Positions 40,501-53,573 of a stretch of DNA of 64,000 nt are shown piece after piece. The notes below the pieces were generated by a model. That model saw only the letters and a program-made list of their open reading frames with translations. It was not told where the DNA came from and did not search any database. Origin of the DNA: Hydractinia symbiolongicarpus (taxonomy: Eukaryota; Cnidaria; Hydrozoa; Anthoathecata; Hydractiniidae); NCBI RefSeq assembly GCF_029227915.1, contig NC_079886.1, positions 868,001 to 932,000 of the forward strand, read 5' to 3'. Numbering within the stretch: position 1 is the first letter of the stretch; the number at the start of each line of letters is the position of its first letter. Made by a program: the position numbers and the translations under genes.

Positions 40501-41300
40501 CGAGAAATCTGTTTACTCCCTGGGTACTTTTTTTGTATACTTTTGACTATATGGGCCGAGTTCGGGATTTACGGGAAATCGCGGGTTTTCGTTTGCGGGC
40601 GATTAAACTTCTTTTATTCAGCGTCTCATCAAAAATGAAAATATTTTTGAAAACTACAAGTCTCATGCGTTTAAGTGGTGAAAAAATAATTTAAAAAATC
40701 GTTCGGGAAATGAGTTTACTCCCTGGGTTCTTTCTTTATATACATTCGACTATACGGGCCAGAACGGGATTTACGGGAAATTGCGGGTTTTCGTTTGCCG
40801 GCGATTAAACTTCTTTTATTTAGCGTCTCATCAAAAATGAAAACATTTTTGAAAGCTACAAGTCTCATGCGTTTTAGTGGTGAAAAAATAATTTAAAAAA
40901 TCGTTCTGAAAATGAGTTTACTCACAGGGTACTTTCTTTGTATACATTGGACTATAGGGGCCAAGCCCGGGATTTACAGGAAATTGCGGGTTTTCGTTTG
41001 CCGGCGATTAAACTTCTTTTTTTCAGCGTCTCATCAAAAATGAAAACATTTTTGAAAACTACAAGTCTCATGCGTTTTAGTGGTGAAAAATAATTTAAAA
41101 AATCGTTCTGAAAATGAGTTTACTCACAGGGTACTTTCTTTGTATACTTTTGACTATACAGGCCGAGTACGGGATTTACGGGAAATCGCGGGTTTTCGTT
41201 TGCCGGCGATTAAACTCCTTTTATTTAGCGTCTCATCAAAAATGAAAACATTTTTGAAAACTACAAATCTCATGCGTTTTAGTGGTGAAAAAATAATTTA
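34560..41300 (+). repeat. Right-arm satellite, mixed variant order without one dominant repeat
   Basis: Monomers are ordinary but their order is shuffled. Traces of longer copying remain: the GAAAATTATTTT variant near 34,763 matches 31,721 (3,042 bp, 15 monomers), and the short GTGAAAAATAATTT form at 36,421 recurs at about 39,056 (13 monomers). CAAGTGTCATGCG occurs near 37,410, 38,020 and 39,840. There is no unique sequence. The GCGGGCG box is last seen at about 40,594. Confidence 0.7.
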
Positions 41301-44160
41301 AAAAATCGTTCGGGAAATGAGTTTACTCCTTGAGTACTTTCTTTGTATACTTTTGACTATACGGGCCGAGTACCGGATTTACGAGAAATTGCGGGTTTTC
41401 GTTTGCCGGCGATTAAACATCTTTTATTCAGCGTCTTATCAAAAATGAAAACATTTTTGAAAGCTACAAGTCTCATGCGTTTTAGTGGTGAAAAAATAAT
41501 TTAAAAATTTATTCGGGAAATCTGTTTACTCCCTGGGTACTTTTATTGTATACTTTTGACTATATGGGCCGAGTACGGGATTTACGGGAAATTGCGGGTT
41601 TTCGTTTGCCGGCGATTAAACTTCTTTTATTTAGCGTCTCATCAAAAATGAAAACATTTTTAAATACTACAAGTCTCATGCGTTTTAGTGGTGAAAAAAT
41701 AATTTAAAAAATCGTTCGGGAAATGAGTTTACTCCCTGGGTAATTTCTTTGTATACTTTTGACTATACGGGCCGAGTACGGGATTTACGGGAAATCGCGG
41801 GTTTTCGTTTGCCGGCGATTAAACTTTTTTTATTTACCGTCTCATCAAAAATGAAAACATTTTTGAAAACTACAAGTCTCATGCGTTTTAGTCGTGAAAG
41901 AATAATTTAAAAAATCGTTCAGGAAATGAGTATACTCCTTGAGTATTTTCTTTGTATACTTTTGGCTATACGGGCGGAGTACCGGATTTACGGGAAATCG
42001 CGGGTTTTCGTTTGCCTGCGATTAAACTTCTTTTATTCAGCGTCTTATCAAAAATGAAAACATTTTTGAAAACTACAAGTCTCCTGCGTTTTAGTGGTGA
42101 AAAAATAATTTAAAAAAACGTTCGGGAAATGAGTTTACTCCTTGAGTACTTTCTTTGTATACTTTTGACTATACGAGCCGAGTACCGGATTTACAGGAAA
42201 TCGCGGGTTTTCGTTTGCCGGCGATTAATTTCCTTTTATTTAGCGTGTCATCAAAAATGAAAACATTTTTGAAAACTACAAGTCTCCTGCGTTTTAGTGG
42301 TGAAAAAATAATTTAAAAAAACGTTCGAGAAATGAGTTTACTCCTTGAGTACTTTCTTTGTATACTTTTGACTATACGAGCCGAGTACCGGATTTACAGG
42401 AAATCGCGGGTTTTCGTTTGCCGGCGATTAATTTCCTTTTATTTAGCGTGTCATCAAAAATGAAAACATTTTTGAAAACTAAAAGTCTCATGCGTTTTAG
42501 TGGTGAAAAAATAATTTAAAAAAACGTTCGGGAAATGAGTTTACTCCTTGAATACTTTCTTTGTATACTTTTGACTATACGGGCCGAGTACGGGATTTAC
42601 GAGAAGTCGTGGGTTTTCGTTTGCCGGCGATTAAACTTCTTTTATTTACCGTCTCATCAAAAATGAAAACATTTTTGAAAACTACAAGTCTCATGCGTTT
42701 TAGTGGTGAAAAAATAATTTAAAAAAACGTTCGGGAAATGAGTTTACTCCTTGAGTACTTTCTTTGTATACTTTTGACTATACGGGCCGAGTACCGGATT
42801 TACAGGAAATCGCGGGTTTTCGTTTGCCGGCGATTAAACTCCTTTTATTTAGCGTCTCATCAAAAATGAAAACATTTTTGAAAACTAAAAGTCTCATGCG
42901 TTTTAGTGGTGAAAAAATAATTTAAAAAAACGTTCGGGAAATGAGTTTACTCCTTGAATACTTTCTTTGTATACTTTTGACTATACGGTCCGAGTACGGG
43001 ATTTGCGGGAAATCGTGGGTTTTCGTTTGCCGGCGATGAAACTTCTTTTATTTACCGTCTCATCAAAAATGAAAACATTTTTGAAAACTACAAGTCTCAT
43101 GCGTTTTAGTGGTGAAAAAATAATTTAAAAAATCGTTCAGGAAATGAGTATACTCCTTGAGTATTTTCTTTCTTTACTTTTGGCTATACGGGCGGAGTAC
43201 CGGATTTACGGGAAATCGCGGGTTTTCGTTTGCCTGCGATTAAACTTCTTTTATTCAGCGTCTTATCAAAAATGAAAACATTTTTGAAAACTACAAGTCT
43301 CATGCGTTTTAGTGGTGAAAAAATAATTTAAAAAATCGTTCGGGAAATGAGTTTACTCCTTGAGTACTTTCTTTGTATACTTTTGACTATACGGGCCGAG
43401 TACCGGATTTACGAGAAATTGCGGGTTTTCGTTTGCCGGCGATTAAACATCTTTTATTCAGCGTCTTATCAAAAATGAAAACATTTTTGAAAGCTACAAG
43501 TCTCATGCGTTTTAGTGGTGAAAAAATAATTTAAAAATTTATTCGGGAAATCTGTTTACTCCCTGGGTACTTTTATTGTATACTTTTGACTATATGGGCC
43601 GAGTACGGGATTTACGGGAAATTGCGGGTTTTCGTTTGCCGGCGATTAAACTTCTTTTATTTAGCGTCTCATCAAAAATGAAAACATTTTTAAATACTAC
43701 AAGTCTCATGCGTTTTAGTGGTGAAAAAATAATTTAAAAAATCGTTCGGGAAATGAGTTTACTCCCTGGGTAATTTCTTTGTATACTTTTGACTATACGG
43801 GCCGAGTACGGGATTTACGGGAAATCGCGGGTTTTCGTTTGCCGGCGATTAAACTTTTTTTATTTACCGTCTCATCAAAAATGAAAACATTTTTGAAAAC
43901 TACAAGTCTCATGCGTTTTAGTCGTGAAAAAATAATTTAAAAAATCGTTCAGGAAATGAGTATACTCCTTGAGTATTTTCTTTGTATACTTTTGGCTATA
44001 CGGGCGGAGTACCGGATTTACGGGAAATCGCGGGTTTTCGTTTGCCTGCGATTAAACTTCTTTTATTCAGCGTCTTATCAAAAATGAAAACATTTTTGAA
44101 AACTACAAGTCTCATGCGTTTTAGTGGTGAAAAAATAATTTAAAAAATCGTTCAGGAAAT
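41300..44160 (+). repeat. Right-arm 10-monomer (2,030 bp) repeat block
   Basis: TTTTATTGTATAC begins at 41541 and 43571, exactly 2,030 bp apart. The flanks match from about 41,300-42,060 to 43,330-44,090, including the TTTACCGTC and TTTTAGTCGTGAAA monomers. The GAGTATACTCC and GCCTGCG types become frequent from about 41,940 and 42,014. Confidence 0.75.
42081..42486 (+). repeat. Recent single-monomer tandem duplication
   Basis: Two adjacent monomers share a run of rare variants: CTCCTGCG (42081 and 42284, 203 bp apart), AAAACGTTCG, ACGAGCCGAG, GATTAATTTCC and AGCGTGTCATC. I see one clear difference (CGGGAAATG against CGAGAAATG). Such pairs are rare in this array, where near-identical copies usually lie several monomers apart. 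Confidence 0.8.
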
Positions 44161-45175
44161 GAGTATACTCCTTGAGTATTTTCTTTCTTTACTTTTGGCT
44201 ATACGGGCGGAGTACCGGATTTACGGGAAATCGCGGGTTTTCGTTTGCCTGCGATTAAACTTCTTTTATTCAGCGTCTTATCAAAAATGAAAACATTTTT
44301 GAAAACTACAAGTCTCATGCGTTTTAGTGGTGAAAAAATAATTTAAAAAATCGTTCGGGAAATGAGTTTACTCCTTGAGTACTTTCTTTGTATACTTTTG
44401 ACTATACGGGCCGAGTACCGGATTTACGAGAAATTGCGGGTTTTCGTTTGCCGGCGATTAAACATCTTTTATTCAGCGTCTTATCAAAAATGAAAACATT
44501 TTTGAAAGCTACAAGTCTCATGCGTTTTACTGGTGAAAAAATAATTTAAAAATTTATTCGGGAAATCTGTTTACTCCCTGGGTACTTTTATTGTATACTT
44601 TTGACTATATGGGCCGAGTACGGGATTTACGGGAAATTGCGGGTTTTCGTTTGCCGGCGATTAAACTTCTTTTATTTAGCGTCTCATCAAAAATGAAAAC
44701 ATTTTTAAATACTACAAGTCTCATGCGTTTTAGTGGTGAAAAAATAATTTAAAAAATCGTTCGGGAAATGAGTTTACTCCCTGGGTAATTTCTTTGTATA
44801 CTTTTGACTATACGGGCCGAGTACGGGATTTACGGGAAATCGCGGGTTTTCGTTTGCCGGCGATTAAACTCCTTTTATTTAGCGTCTCATCAAAAATAAA
44901 AACATTTTTGAAAACTACAAGTCTCATGCGTTTTAGTCGTGAAAAAATAATTTAAAAAATCGTTCAGGAAATGAGTATACTCCTTGAGTATTTTCTTTGT
45001 ATACTTTTGGCTATACGGGCGGAGTACCGGATTTACGGGAAATCGCGGATTTTCGTTTGCCTGCGATTAAACTTCTTTTATTCAGCGTCTTATCAAAAAT
45101 GAAAACATTTTTGAAAACTACAAGTCTCATGCGTTTTAGTGGTGAAAAAATAATTTAAAAAATCGTTCTGAAAAT
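43146..45175 (+). repeat. Two copies of a 5-monomer (1,015 bp) repeat
   Basis: The monomer with GAGTATACTCC followed by TTTTCTTTCTTTACTTTTGG begins at 43146 and 44161. TTTTATTGTATAC follows at 43571 and 44586, so both pairs are 1,015 bp apart. The copies differ in one stretch: AAACTTTTTTTATTTACCG in the first against AAACTCCTTTTATTTAGCG in the second, consistent with patchy gene conversion. Confidence 0.78.
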
Positions 45176-47002
45176 GAGTTTACTCACAGGGTACTTTCTT
45201 TGTATACATTCGACTATACGGTCCGAGTACGGGATTTACGGGAAATCGCGGGTTTTCGTTTACCGGCGATTAAACTTCTTTTATTTAGCGTCTCATCAAA
45301 AATGAAAACATTTTTGAAAACTAAAAGTCTCATGCGTTTTAGTGGTCAAAAAATAATTTAAAAAAACGTTCGGGAAATGAGTTTACTCCTTGAATACTTT
45401 CTTTGTATACTTTTGACTATACGGGCCGAGTACGGGATTTACGAGAAATCGTGGGTTTTCGTTTGCCGGCGATTAAACTTCTTTTATTTACCGTCTCATC
45501 AAAAATGAAAACATTTTTGAAAACTACAAGTCTCATGCGTTTTAGTGGTGAAAAAATAATTTAAAAAAACGTTCGGGAAATGAGTATACTCCTTGAGTAT
45601 TTTCTTTCTTTACTTTTGGCTATACGGGCGGAGTACCGGATTTACGGGAAATCGCGGGTTTTCGTTTGCCTGCGATTAAACTTCTTTTATTCAGCGTCTT
45701 ATCAAAAATGAAAACATTTTTGAAAACTACAAGTCTCATGCGTTTTAGTGGTGAAAAAATAATTTAAAAAATCGTTCGGGAAATGAGTTTACTCCTTGAG
45801 TACTTTCTTTGTATACTTTTGACTATACGGGCCGAGTACCGGATTTACGAGAAATTGCGGGTTTTCGTTTGCCGGCGATTAAACATCTTTTATTCAGCGT
45901 CTTATCAAAAATGAAAACATTTTTGAAAGCTACAAGTCTCATGCGTTTTACTGGTGAAAAAATAATTTAAAAATTTATTCGGGAAATCTGTTTACTCCCT
46001 GGGTACTTTTATTGTATACTTTTGACTATATGGGCCGAGTACGGGATTTACGGGAAATTGCGGGTTTTCGTTTGCCGGCGATTAAACTTCTTTTATTTAG
46101 CGTCTCATCAAAAATGAAAACATTTTTAAATACTACAAGTCTCATGCGTTTTAGTGGTGAAAAAATAATTTAAAAAATCGTTCGGGAAATGAGTTTACTC
46201 CCTGGGTAATTTCTTTGTATACTTTTGACTATACGGGCCGAGTACGGGATTTACGGGAAATCGCGGGTTTTCGTTTGCCGGCGATTAAACTCCTTTTATT
46301 TAGCGTCTCATCAAAAATAAAAACATTTTTGAAAACTACAAGTCTCATGCGTTTTAGTCGTGAAAAAATAATTTAAAAAATCGTTCAGGAAATGAGTATA
46401 CTCCTTGAGTATTTTCTTTGTATACTTTTGGCTATACGGGCGGAGTACCGGATTTACGGGAAATCGCGGATTTTCGTTTGCCTGCGATTAAACTTCTTTT
46501 ATTCAGCGTCTTATCAAAAATGAAAACATTTTTGAAAACTACAAGTCTCATGCGTTTTAGTGGTGAAAAAATAATTTAAAAAATCGTTCTGAAAATGAGT
46601 TTACTCACAGGGTACTTTCTTTGTATACATTCGACTATACGGTCCGAGTACGGGATTTACGGGAAATCGCGGGTTTTCGTTTACCGGCGATTAAACTTCT
46701 TTTATTTAGCGTCTCATCAAAAATGAAAACATTTTTGAAAACTAAAAGTCTCATGCGTTTTAGTGGTCAAAAAATAATTTAAAAAAACGTTCGGGAAATG
46801 AGTTTACTCCTTGAATACTTTCTTTGTATACTTTTGACTATACGGGCCGAGTACGGGATTTACGAGAAATCGTGGGTTTTCGTTTGCCGGCGATTAAACT
46901 TCTTTTATTTACCGTCTCATCAAAAATGAAAACATTTTTGAAAACTACAAGTCTCATGCGTTTTAGTGGTGAAAAAATAATTTAAAAAAACGTTCGGGAA
47001 AT
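44161..47002 (+). repeat. Two tandem copies of a 7-monomer (1,421 bp) higher-order repeat
   Basis: Units are 44,161-45,581 and 45,582-47,002. The boundary is sharp: before 45,582 the context is AACGTTCGGGAAAT, and at GAGTATACTCC the sequence jumps back to the unit start. TTTTATTGTATAC lies at 44586 and 46007. The unusual AAAAATAAAAACATT, GTTTACCGGCG and GTGGTCAAAAAATAA variants are repeated in both. Confidence 0.86.
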
Positions 47003-50000
47003 GAGTTTACTCCTTGAGTACTTTCTTTGTATACTTTTGACTATACGGGCCGAGTACCGGATTTACAGGAAATCGCGGGTTTTCGTTTCCGGCGATTAAA
47101 CTCCTTTTATTTAGCGTCTCATCAAAAATGAAAACATTTTTGAAAACTAAAAGTCTCATGCGTTTTAGTGGTGAAAAAATAATTTAAAAAAACGTTCGGG
47201 AAATGAGTTTACTCCTTGAATACTTTCTTTGTATACTTTTGACTATACGGGCCGAGTACGGGATTTGCGGGAAATCGTGGGTTTTCGTTTGCCGGCGATG
47301 AAACTTCTTTTATTTACCGTCTCATCAAAAATGAAAACATTTTTGAAAACTACAAGTCTCATGCGTTTTAGTGGTGAAAAAATAATTTAAAAAATCGTTC
47401 AGGAAATGAGTATACTCCTTGAGTATTTTCTTTCTTTACTTTTGGCTATACGGGCGGAGTACCGGATTTACGGGAAATCGCGGGTTTTCGTTTGCCTGCG
47501 ATTAAACTTCTTTTATTCAGCGTCTTATCAAAAATGAAAACATTTTTTAAAACTACAAGTCTCATGCGTTTTAGTGGTGAAAAAATAATTTAAAAAATCG
47601 TTCTGAAAATGAGTTTACTCACAGGGTACTTTCTTTGTATACTTTTGACTATACGGGCCGAGTACGGGATTTGCGGGAAATCGTGGGTTTTCGTTTGCCG
47701 GCGATGAAACTTCTTTTATTTACCGTCTCATCAAAAATGAAAACATTTTTGAAAACTACAAGTCTCATGCGTTTTAGTGGTGAAAAAATAATTTAAAAAA
47801 TCGTTCAGGAAATGAGTATACTCCTTGAGTATTTTCTTTGTATACTTTTGGCTATACGGGCGGAGTACCGGATTTACGGGAAATCGCGGGTTTTCGTTTG
47901 CCTGCGATTAAACTTCTTTTATTCAGCGTCTTATCAAAAATGAAAACATTTTTGAAAACTACAAGTCTCATGCGTTTTAGTGGTGAAAAAATAATTTAAA
48001 ATATCGTTCTGAAAATGAGTTTACTCACAGGGTACTTTCTTTGTATACTTTTGACTATAATGGCCGAGTACGGGATTTACGGGAAATTGCGGGTTTTCGT
48101 TTGCCGGCGATTAAACTTCTTTTATTCAGCGTCTCATCAAAAATGAAAACATTTTTGAAAACTACAAGTCTCATGCGTTTTAGTGGTGAAAAAATAATTT
48201 AAAAAAAACGTTCGGGAAATGAGTTTACTCCTTGAGTACTTTCTTTGTATACTTTTGACTATACGAGCCGAGTACCGGATTTACAGGAAATCGCGGGTTT
48301 TCGTTTGCCGGCGATTAATTTCCTTTTATTTAGCGTCTCATCAAAAATGAAAACATTTTTGAAAACTAAAAGTCTCATGCGTTTTAGTGGTGAAAAAATA
48401 ATTTAAAAAAACGTTCGGGAAATGAGTTTAGTCCTTGAAAACTTTCTTTGTATACTTTTGACTATACGGGCCGAGTACCGGATTTACAGGAAATCGCGGG
48501 TTTTCGTTTGCCGGCGATTAAACATCTTTTATTCAGCGTCTTATCAAAAATGAAAACATTTTTGAAAGCTACAAGTCTCATGCGTTTTAGTGGTGAAAAA
48601 ATAATTTAAAAATTTATTCGGGAAATCTGTTTACTCCCTGGGTACTTTTATTGTATACTTTTGACTATATGGGCCGAGTACGGGATTTACGGGAAATTGC
48701 GGGTTTTCGTTTGCCGGCGATTAAACTTCTTTTATTTAGCGTCTCATCAAAAATGAAAACATTTTTAAATACTACAAGTCTCATACGTTTTAGTGGTGAA
48801 AAAATAATTTAAAAAATCGTTCGGAAAATAAGTTTACTCCTTGAGTACTTTCTTTGTATACTTTTGACTATACGGGCCGAGTACCGGATTTACAGGAAAT
48901 CATGGGTTTTCGTTTGCCGGCGATTAAACTCCTTTTATTTAGCGTCTCATCAAAAATGAAAACATTTTTGAAAACTACAAGTCTCATGCGTTTTAGCGGT
49001 GAAAAAATAATTTAAAAAATCGTTCTGAAAATGAGTTTACTCACAGGGTACTTTCCTTGTATATATTCAACTATAGGGGCCAAGCCCAGGATTTACAGGA
49101 AATCGCGGGTTTTCGTTTGCCGGCGATTAAACTTCTTTTATTCAGAGTCTCATCAAAAATGAAAACATTTTTGAAAACTACAAGTCTCATGCGTTTTAGT
49201 GGTGAAAAAATAATTTAAAAAATCGTTCGGGAAATGAGTTTACTCCCTGGGTAATTTCTTTGTATACTTTTGACTATACGGGCCGAGTACGGGATTTACG
49301 GGAAATCGCGGGTTTTCGTTTGCCGGCGATTAAACTTCTTTTATTTAACGTCTCATCAAAAATGAAAACATTTTTGAAAACTACAAGTCTCATGCGTTTT
49401 AGTGGTGAAAAAAGAATTTAAAAAAACGTTCCGGAAATGAGTTTACTCCTTGAGTACTTTCTTTGTATACTTTTGACTATACGGGCCGAGTACCGGATTT
49501 ACAGGAAATCGCGGGTTTTCGTTTGCCGGCGATTAAACTCCTTTTATTTAGCGTCTCATTAAAAATGAAAACATTTTTGAAAACTAAAAGTCTCATGCGT
49601 TTTAGTGGTGAAAAAATAATTTAAAAAAACGTTCGGGAAATGAGTTTACTCCTTGAATACTTTCTTTGTATACTTTTGACTATACGGGCCGAGTACCGGA
49701 TTTACAGGAAATCGCGGGTTTTCGTTTGCCGGCGATTAAACATCTTTTATTCAGCGTCTTATCAAAAATGAAAACATTTTTGAAAGCTACAAGTCTCATG
49801 CGTTTTAGTGGTGAAAAAATAATTTAAAAATTTATTCGGGAAATCTGTTTACTCCCTGGGTACTTTTATTGTATACTTTTGACTATACGGGCCGAGTACC
49901 GGATTTACAGGAAATCGCGGGTTTTCGTTTGCCGGCGATTAAACATCTTTTATTCAGCGTCTTATCAAAAATGAAAACATTTTTGAAAGCTACAAGTCTC

Positions 50001-53000
50001 ATGCGTTTTAGTGGTGAAAAAATAATTTAAAAATTTATTCGGGAAATCTGTTTACTCCCTGGGTACTTTTATTGTATACTTTTGACTATATGGGCCGAGT
50101 ACGGGATTTACGGGAAATTGCGGGTTTTCGTTTGCCGGCGACTAAACTTCTTTTATTTAGCGTCTCATCAAAAATGAAAACATTTTTAAATACTACAAGT
50201 CTCATGCGTTTTAGTGGTGAAAAAATAATTTAAAAAATCGTTCGGGAAATGAGTTTACTCCTTGAGTACTTTCTTTGTATACTTTTGACTATACGGGCCG
50301 AGTACCGGATTTACAGGAAATCGCGGGTTTTCGTTTGCCGGCGATTAAACTCCTTTTATTTAGCGTCTCATCAAAAATGAAAACATTTTTGAAAACTACA
50401 AGTCTCATGCGTTTTAGTGGTGAAAAAATAATTTAAAAAATCGTTCTGAAAATGAGTTTACTCACAGGGTACTTTCTTTGTATATATTCAACTATAGGGG
50501 CCAAGCCCGTGATTTACAGGAAATCGCGGGTTTTTGTTTGCCGGCGATTAAACTTCTTTTATTCAACGTCTCATCAAAAATGAAAATATTTTTGAAAACT
50601 ACAAGTCTCATGCGTTTTAGTGGTGAAAAAATAATTTAAAAAATTATTCGGGAAATCAGTTTACTCCCTGGGTACTTTCTTTATATACATTCGACTATAC
50701 GGGCCGGGAACGGGATTTACGGGAAATTGCGGGTTTTCGTTTGCCGGCGATTAAACATCTTTTATTCAGCGTCTTATCAAAAATGAAAACATTTTTGAAA
50801 GCTACAAGTCTCACGCGTTTTAGTGGTGAAAAAATAATTTAAAAATTTATTCGGGAAATCTGTTTACTCCCTGGGTACTTTTATTGTATACTTTTGACTA
50901 TATGGGCCGAGTACGGGATTTACGGGAAATTGCGGGTTTTCGTTTGCCGGCGATTAAACTTCTTTTATTTAGCGTCTCATCAAAAATGAAAACATTTTTA
51001 AATACTACAAGTCTCATGCGTTTTAGTGGTGATAAAATAATTTAAAAAATCGTTCGGGAAATGAGTTTACTCCTTCAGTACTTTCTTTGTATACTTTTGA
51101 CTATACGGGCCGAGTACCGGATTTACAGGAAATCGCGGGTTTTCGTTTGCCGGCGATTAAACTCCTTTTATTTAGCGTCTCATCAAAAATGAAAACATTT
51201 TTGAAAACTACAAGTCTCATGCGTTTTAGTGGTGAAAAAATAATTTAAAAAATCGTTCTGAAAATGAGTTTACTCACAGGGTACTTTCTTTGTATATATT
51301 CAACTATAGGGGCCAAGCCCGTGATTTACAGGAAATCGCGGGTTTTCGTTTGCCGGCGATTAAACTTCTTTTATTCAGAGTCTCATCAAAAATGAAAACA
51401 TTTTTGAAAACTACAAGTCTCATGCGTTTTAGTGGTGAAAAAATAATTTAAAAATTTATTCGAGAAATCTGTTTACTCCCTGGGTACTTTTTTTGTATAC
51501 TTTTGACTATATGGGCCGAGTACGGGATTTACGGGAAATTGCAGGTTTTCGTTTGCCGGCGATTAAACTTCTTTTATTTAGCGTCTCATCAAAAATGAAA
51601 ACATTTTTAAATACTACAAGTCTCATGCGTTTTAGTGGTGAAAAAATAATTTAAAAAATCGTTCGGGAAATGAGTTTACTCCTTGAGTACTTTCTTTGTA
51701 TACTTTTGACTATACGGGCTGAGTACCGGATTTACGGGAAATTGCGGGTTTTCGTTTGCCGGCGATTAAACTTCTTTTATTCAGCGTCTTATCAAAAATG
51801 AAAACATTTTTGAAAGCTACAAGTCTCATGCGTTTTAGTGGTGAAAAAATAATTTAAAAATCGTTCTGAAAATGAGTTTACTCACAGGGTACTTTCTTTG
51901 TATACATTCGACTATAGGGGCCAAGCCCGGGATTTACAGGAAATCGCGGGTTTTCGTTTGCCGGCGATTAAACTTCTTTTATTCAGCGTCTCATCAAAAA
52001 TGAAAACATTTTTGAAAACTACAAGTCTCATGCGTTTTAGTGGTGAAAAAATAATTTAAAAATTTATTCGGGAAATCAGTTTACTCCCTGGGTACTTTCT
52101 TTATATACATTCGACTATACGGGCCGGGAACGGGATTTACGGGAATTTGCGGGTTTTCGTTTGCCGGCGATTAAACTTCTTTTATTTAGCGTCTCATCAA
52201 AAATGAAAACATTTTTAAATACTACAAGTCTCATGCGGTTTAGTGGTGAAAAAATAATTTAAAAAATCGTTCGGGAAATGAGTTTACTCCCTGGGTAATT
52301 TCTTTGTATACTTTTGACTATACGGGCCGAGTACGGGATTTACGGGAAACCGCGTGTTTTCGTTTGCCGGCGAATAAACTTCTTTTATTTAGCGTTTCAT
52401 CAAAAATGAAAACATTTTTGAATACTACAAGTCTCATGCGTTTTAGTGGTGAAAAAATAATTTAAAAAATCGTTCAGGAAATGAGTATACTCCTTGAGTA
52501 TTTTCTTTGTATACTTTTGGCTATACGGGCGGAGTACCGGATTTACGGGAAATCGCGGGTTTTCGTTTGCCTGCGATTAAACTTCTTTTATTCAGCGTCT
52601 TATCAAAAATGAAAACATTTTTGAAAACTACAAGTCTCATGCGTTTTAGTGGTGAAAAAATAATTTAAAAAATCGTTCTAAAAATGAGTTTACTCACAGG
52701 GTACTTTCTTTGTATACATTCGACTATAGGGGCCAAGCCCGGAATTTACAGGAAATCGCGGGTTTTCGTTTGCCGGCGATTAAATTTCTTTTATTCAGCG
52801 TCTCATCAAAAATGAAAACATTTTTAAATAATACAAGTCTCATGCGTTTTAGTGGTGAAAAAATAATTTAAAAAATCGTTCGGGAAATGAGTTTACTCCC
52901 TGGGTAATTTCTTTGTATACTTTTGACTATACGGGCCGAGTACGGGATTTACGGGAAATCGCGGGTTTTCGTTTGCCGGCGATTAAATTCTTTTATTTAC

Positions 53001-53230
53001 CGTCTCATCAAAAATGAAAACATTTTTGAAAACTACAAGTCTCATGCGTTTTAGTGGTGAAAAAATAATTTAAAAAATCGTTCTGAAAATGAGTTTACTC
53101 ACAGGGTACTTTCTTTGTATACATTCGACTATACGGGCCGAGTACGGGATTTACGGGAAATCGCGGGTTTTCGTTTGCCGGCGATTAAACTTCTTTTATT
53201 TAGCGTCTCATCAAAAATGAAAACATTTTT
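47003..53230 (+). repeat. Right-arm satellite with short mixed higher-order repeats
   Basis: The region is continuous 203-bp satellite. GGCGATGAAAC occurs at about 43,035, 47,297 and 47,703, giving offsets of 4,262 and 406 bp. A single-monomer duplication lies at 49,691 and 49,894 (GAGTACCGG through TTTTATTGTATAC, 203 bp apart). Small lesions include CGTTTCCGGCG at about 47,088 and extra A residues near 48,205. There is no unique sequence or gene. Confidence 0.75.
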
Positions 53231-53232
53231 GA
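53211..53232 (+). repeat. Monomer-borne 22-nt inverted repeat (example copy)
   Basis: TCAAAAATG (53211-53219) and CATTTTTGA (53224-53232) are exact reverse complements with an AAAA spacer. The same element recurs about every 203 bp; in the left arm it reads TCAAAAATG, TTTT, CATTTTTGA. Some variants weaken it: TATTTTTGA leaves one G-T wobble, CATTTTTAAATAC loses part of the end, and the CGTTTTGA form breaks it. It is a candidate cruciform-forming dyad; actual extrusion is not shown. Confidence 0.85.
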
Positions 53233-53539
53233 AAACTACAAGTCTCATGCGTCTTGGTGGTGAAAAAATAATTTAAAAAATCGTTCAGGAAATGAGTTTA
53301 CTCCTTGAGTACTTTCTTTGTATACTTTTGACTATAATGGCCGAGTACGGGATTTACGGGAAATCGCGGGTTTTCGTTTGCCGGCGATTAAACTTCTTTT
53401 ATTCAGCGTCTTATCAAAAATGAAAACATTTTTGAAAGCTACAAGTATCATGCGTTTTAGTGGTGAAAAAATAATTTTAAAAATTATTCGGGAAATCAGT
53501 TTACTCCCTGGGTACTTTCTTTGTATACTTTTGACTATA

Positions 53540-53573
53540 CGGGCCGAGTACGGGATTTACGGGAAATCGCGGG
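53540..53573 (+). repeat. Four CGGG boxes spaced 11, 9 and 10 bp (example copy)
   Basis: CGGG starts at 53540, 53551, 53560 and 53570, within the core of a monomer of the CGAGTACGGG type. The spacing is close to one helical turn, so all four lie on roughly the same face of the helix. It may be a remnant of an older 9-11-bp subrepeat or a binding array for a satellite protein; neither is shown. Monomers of the CAAGCCCGGG type keep only part of the pattern. Confidence 0.7.

Noticed and set aside
53120-53140. CENP-B-box-like match, TTCGACTATACGGG
   Set aside because: The core motif needs seven bases between TTCG and CGGG with an A at a fixed place. Here there are six, and the A is shifted. I do not call a CENP-B box.
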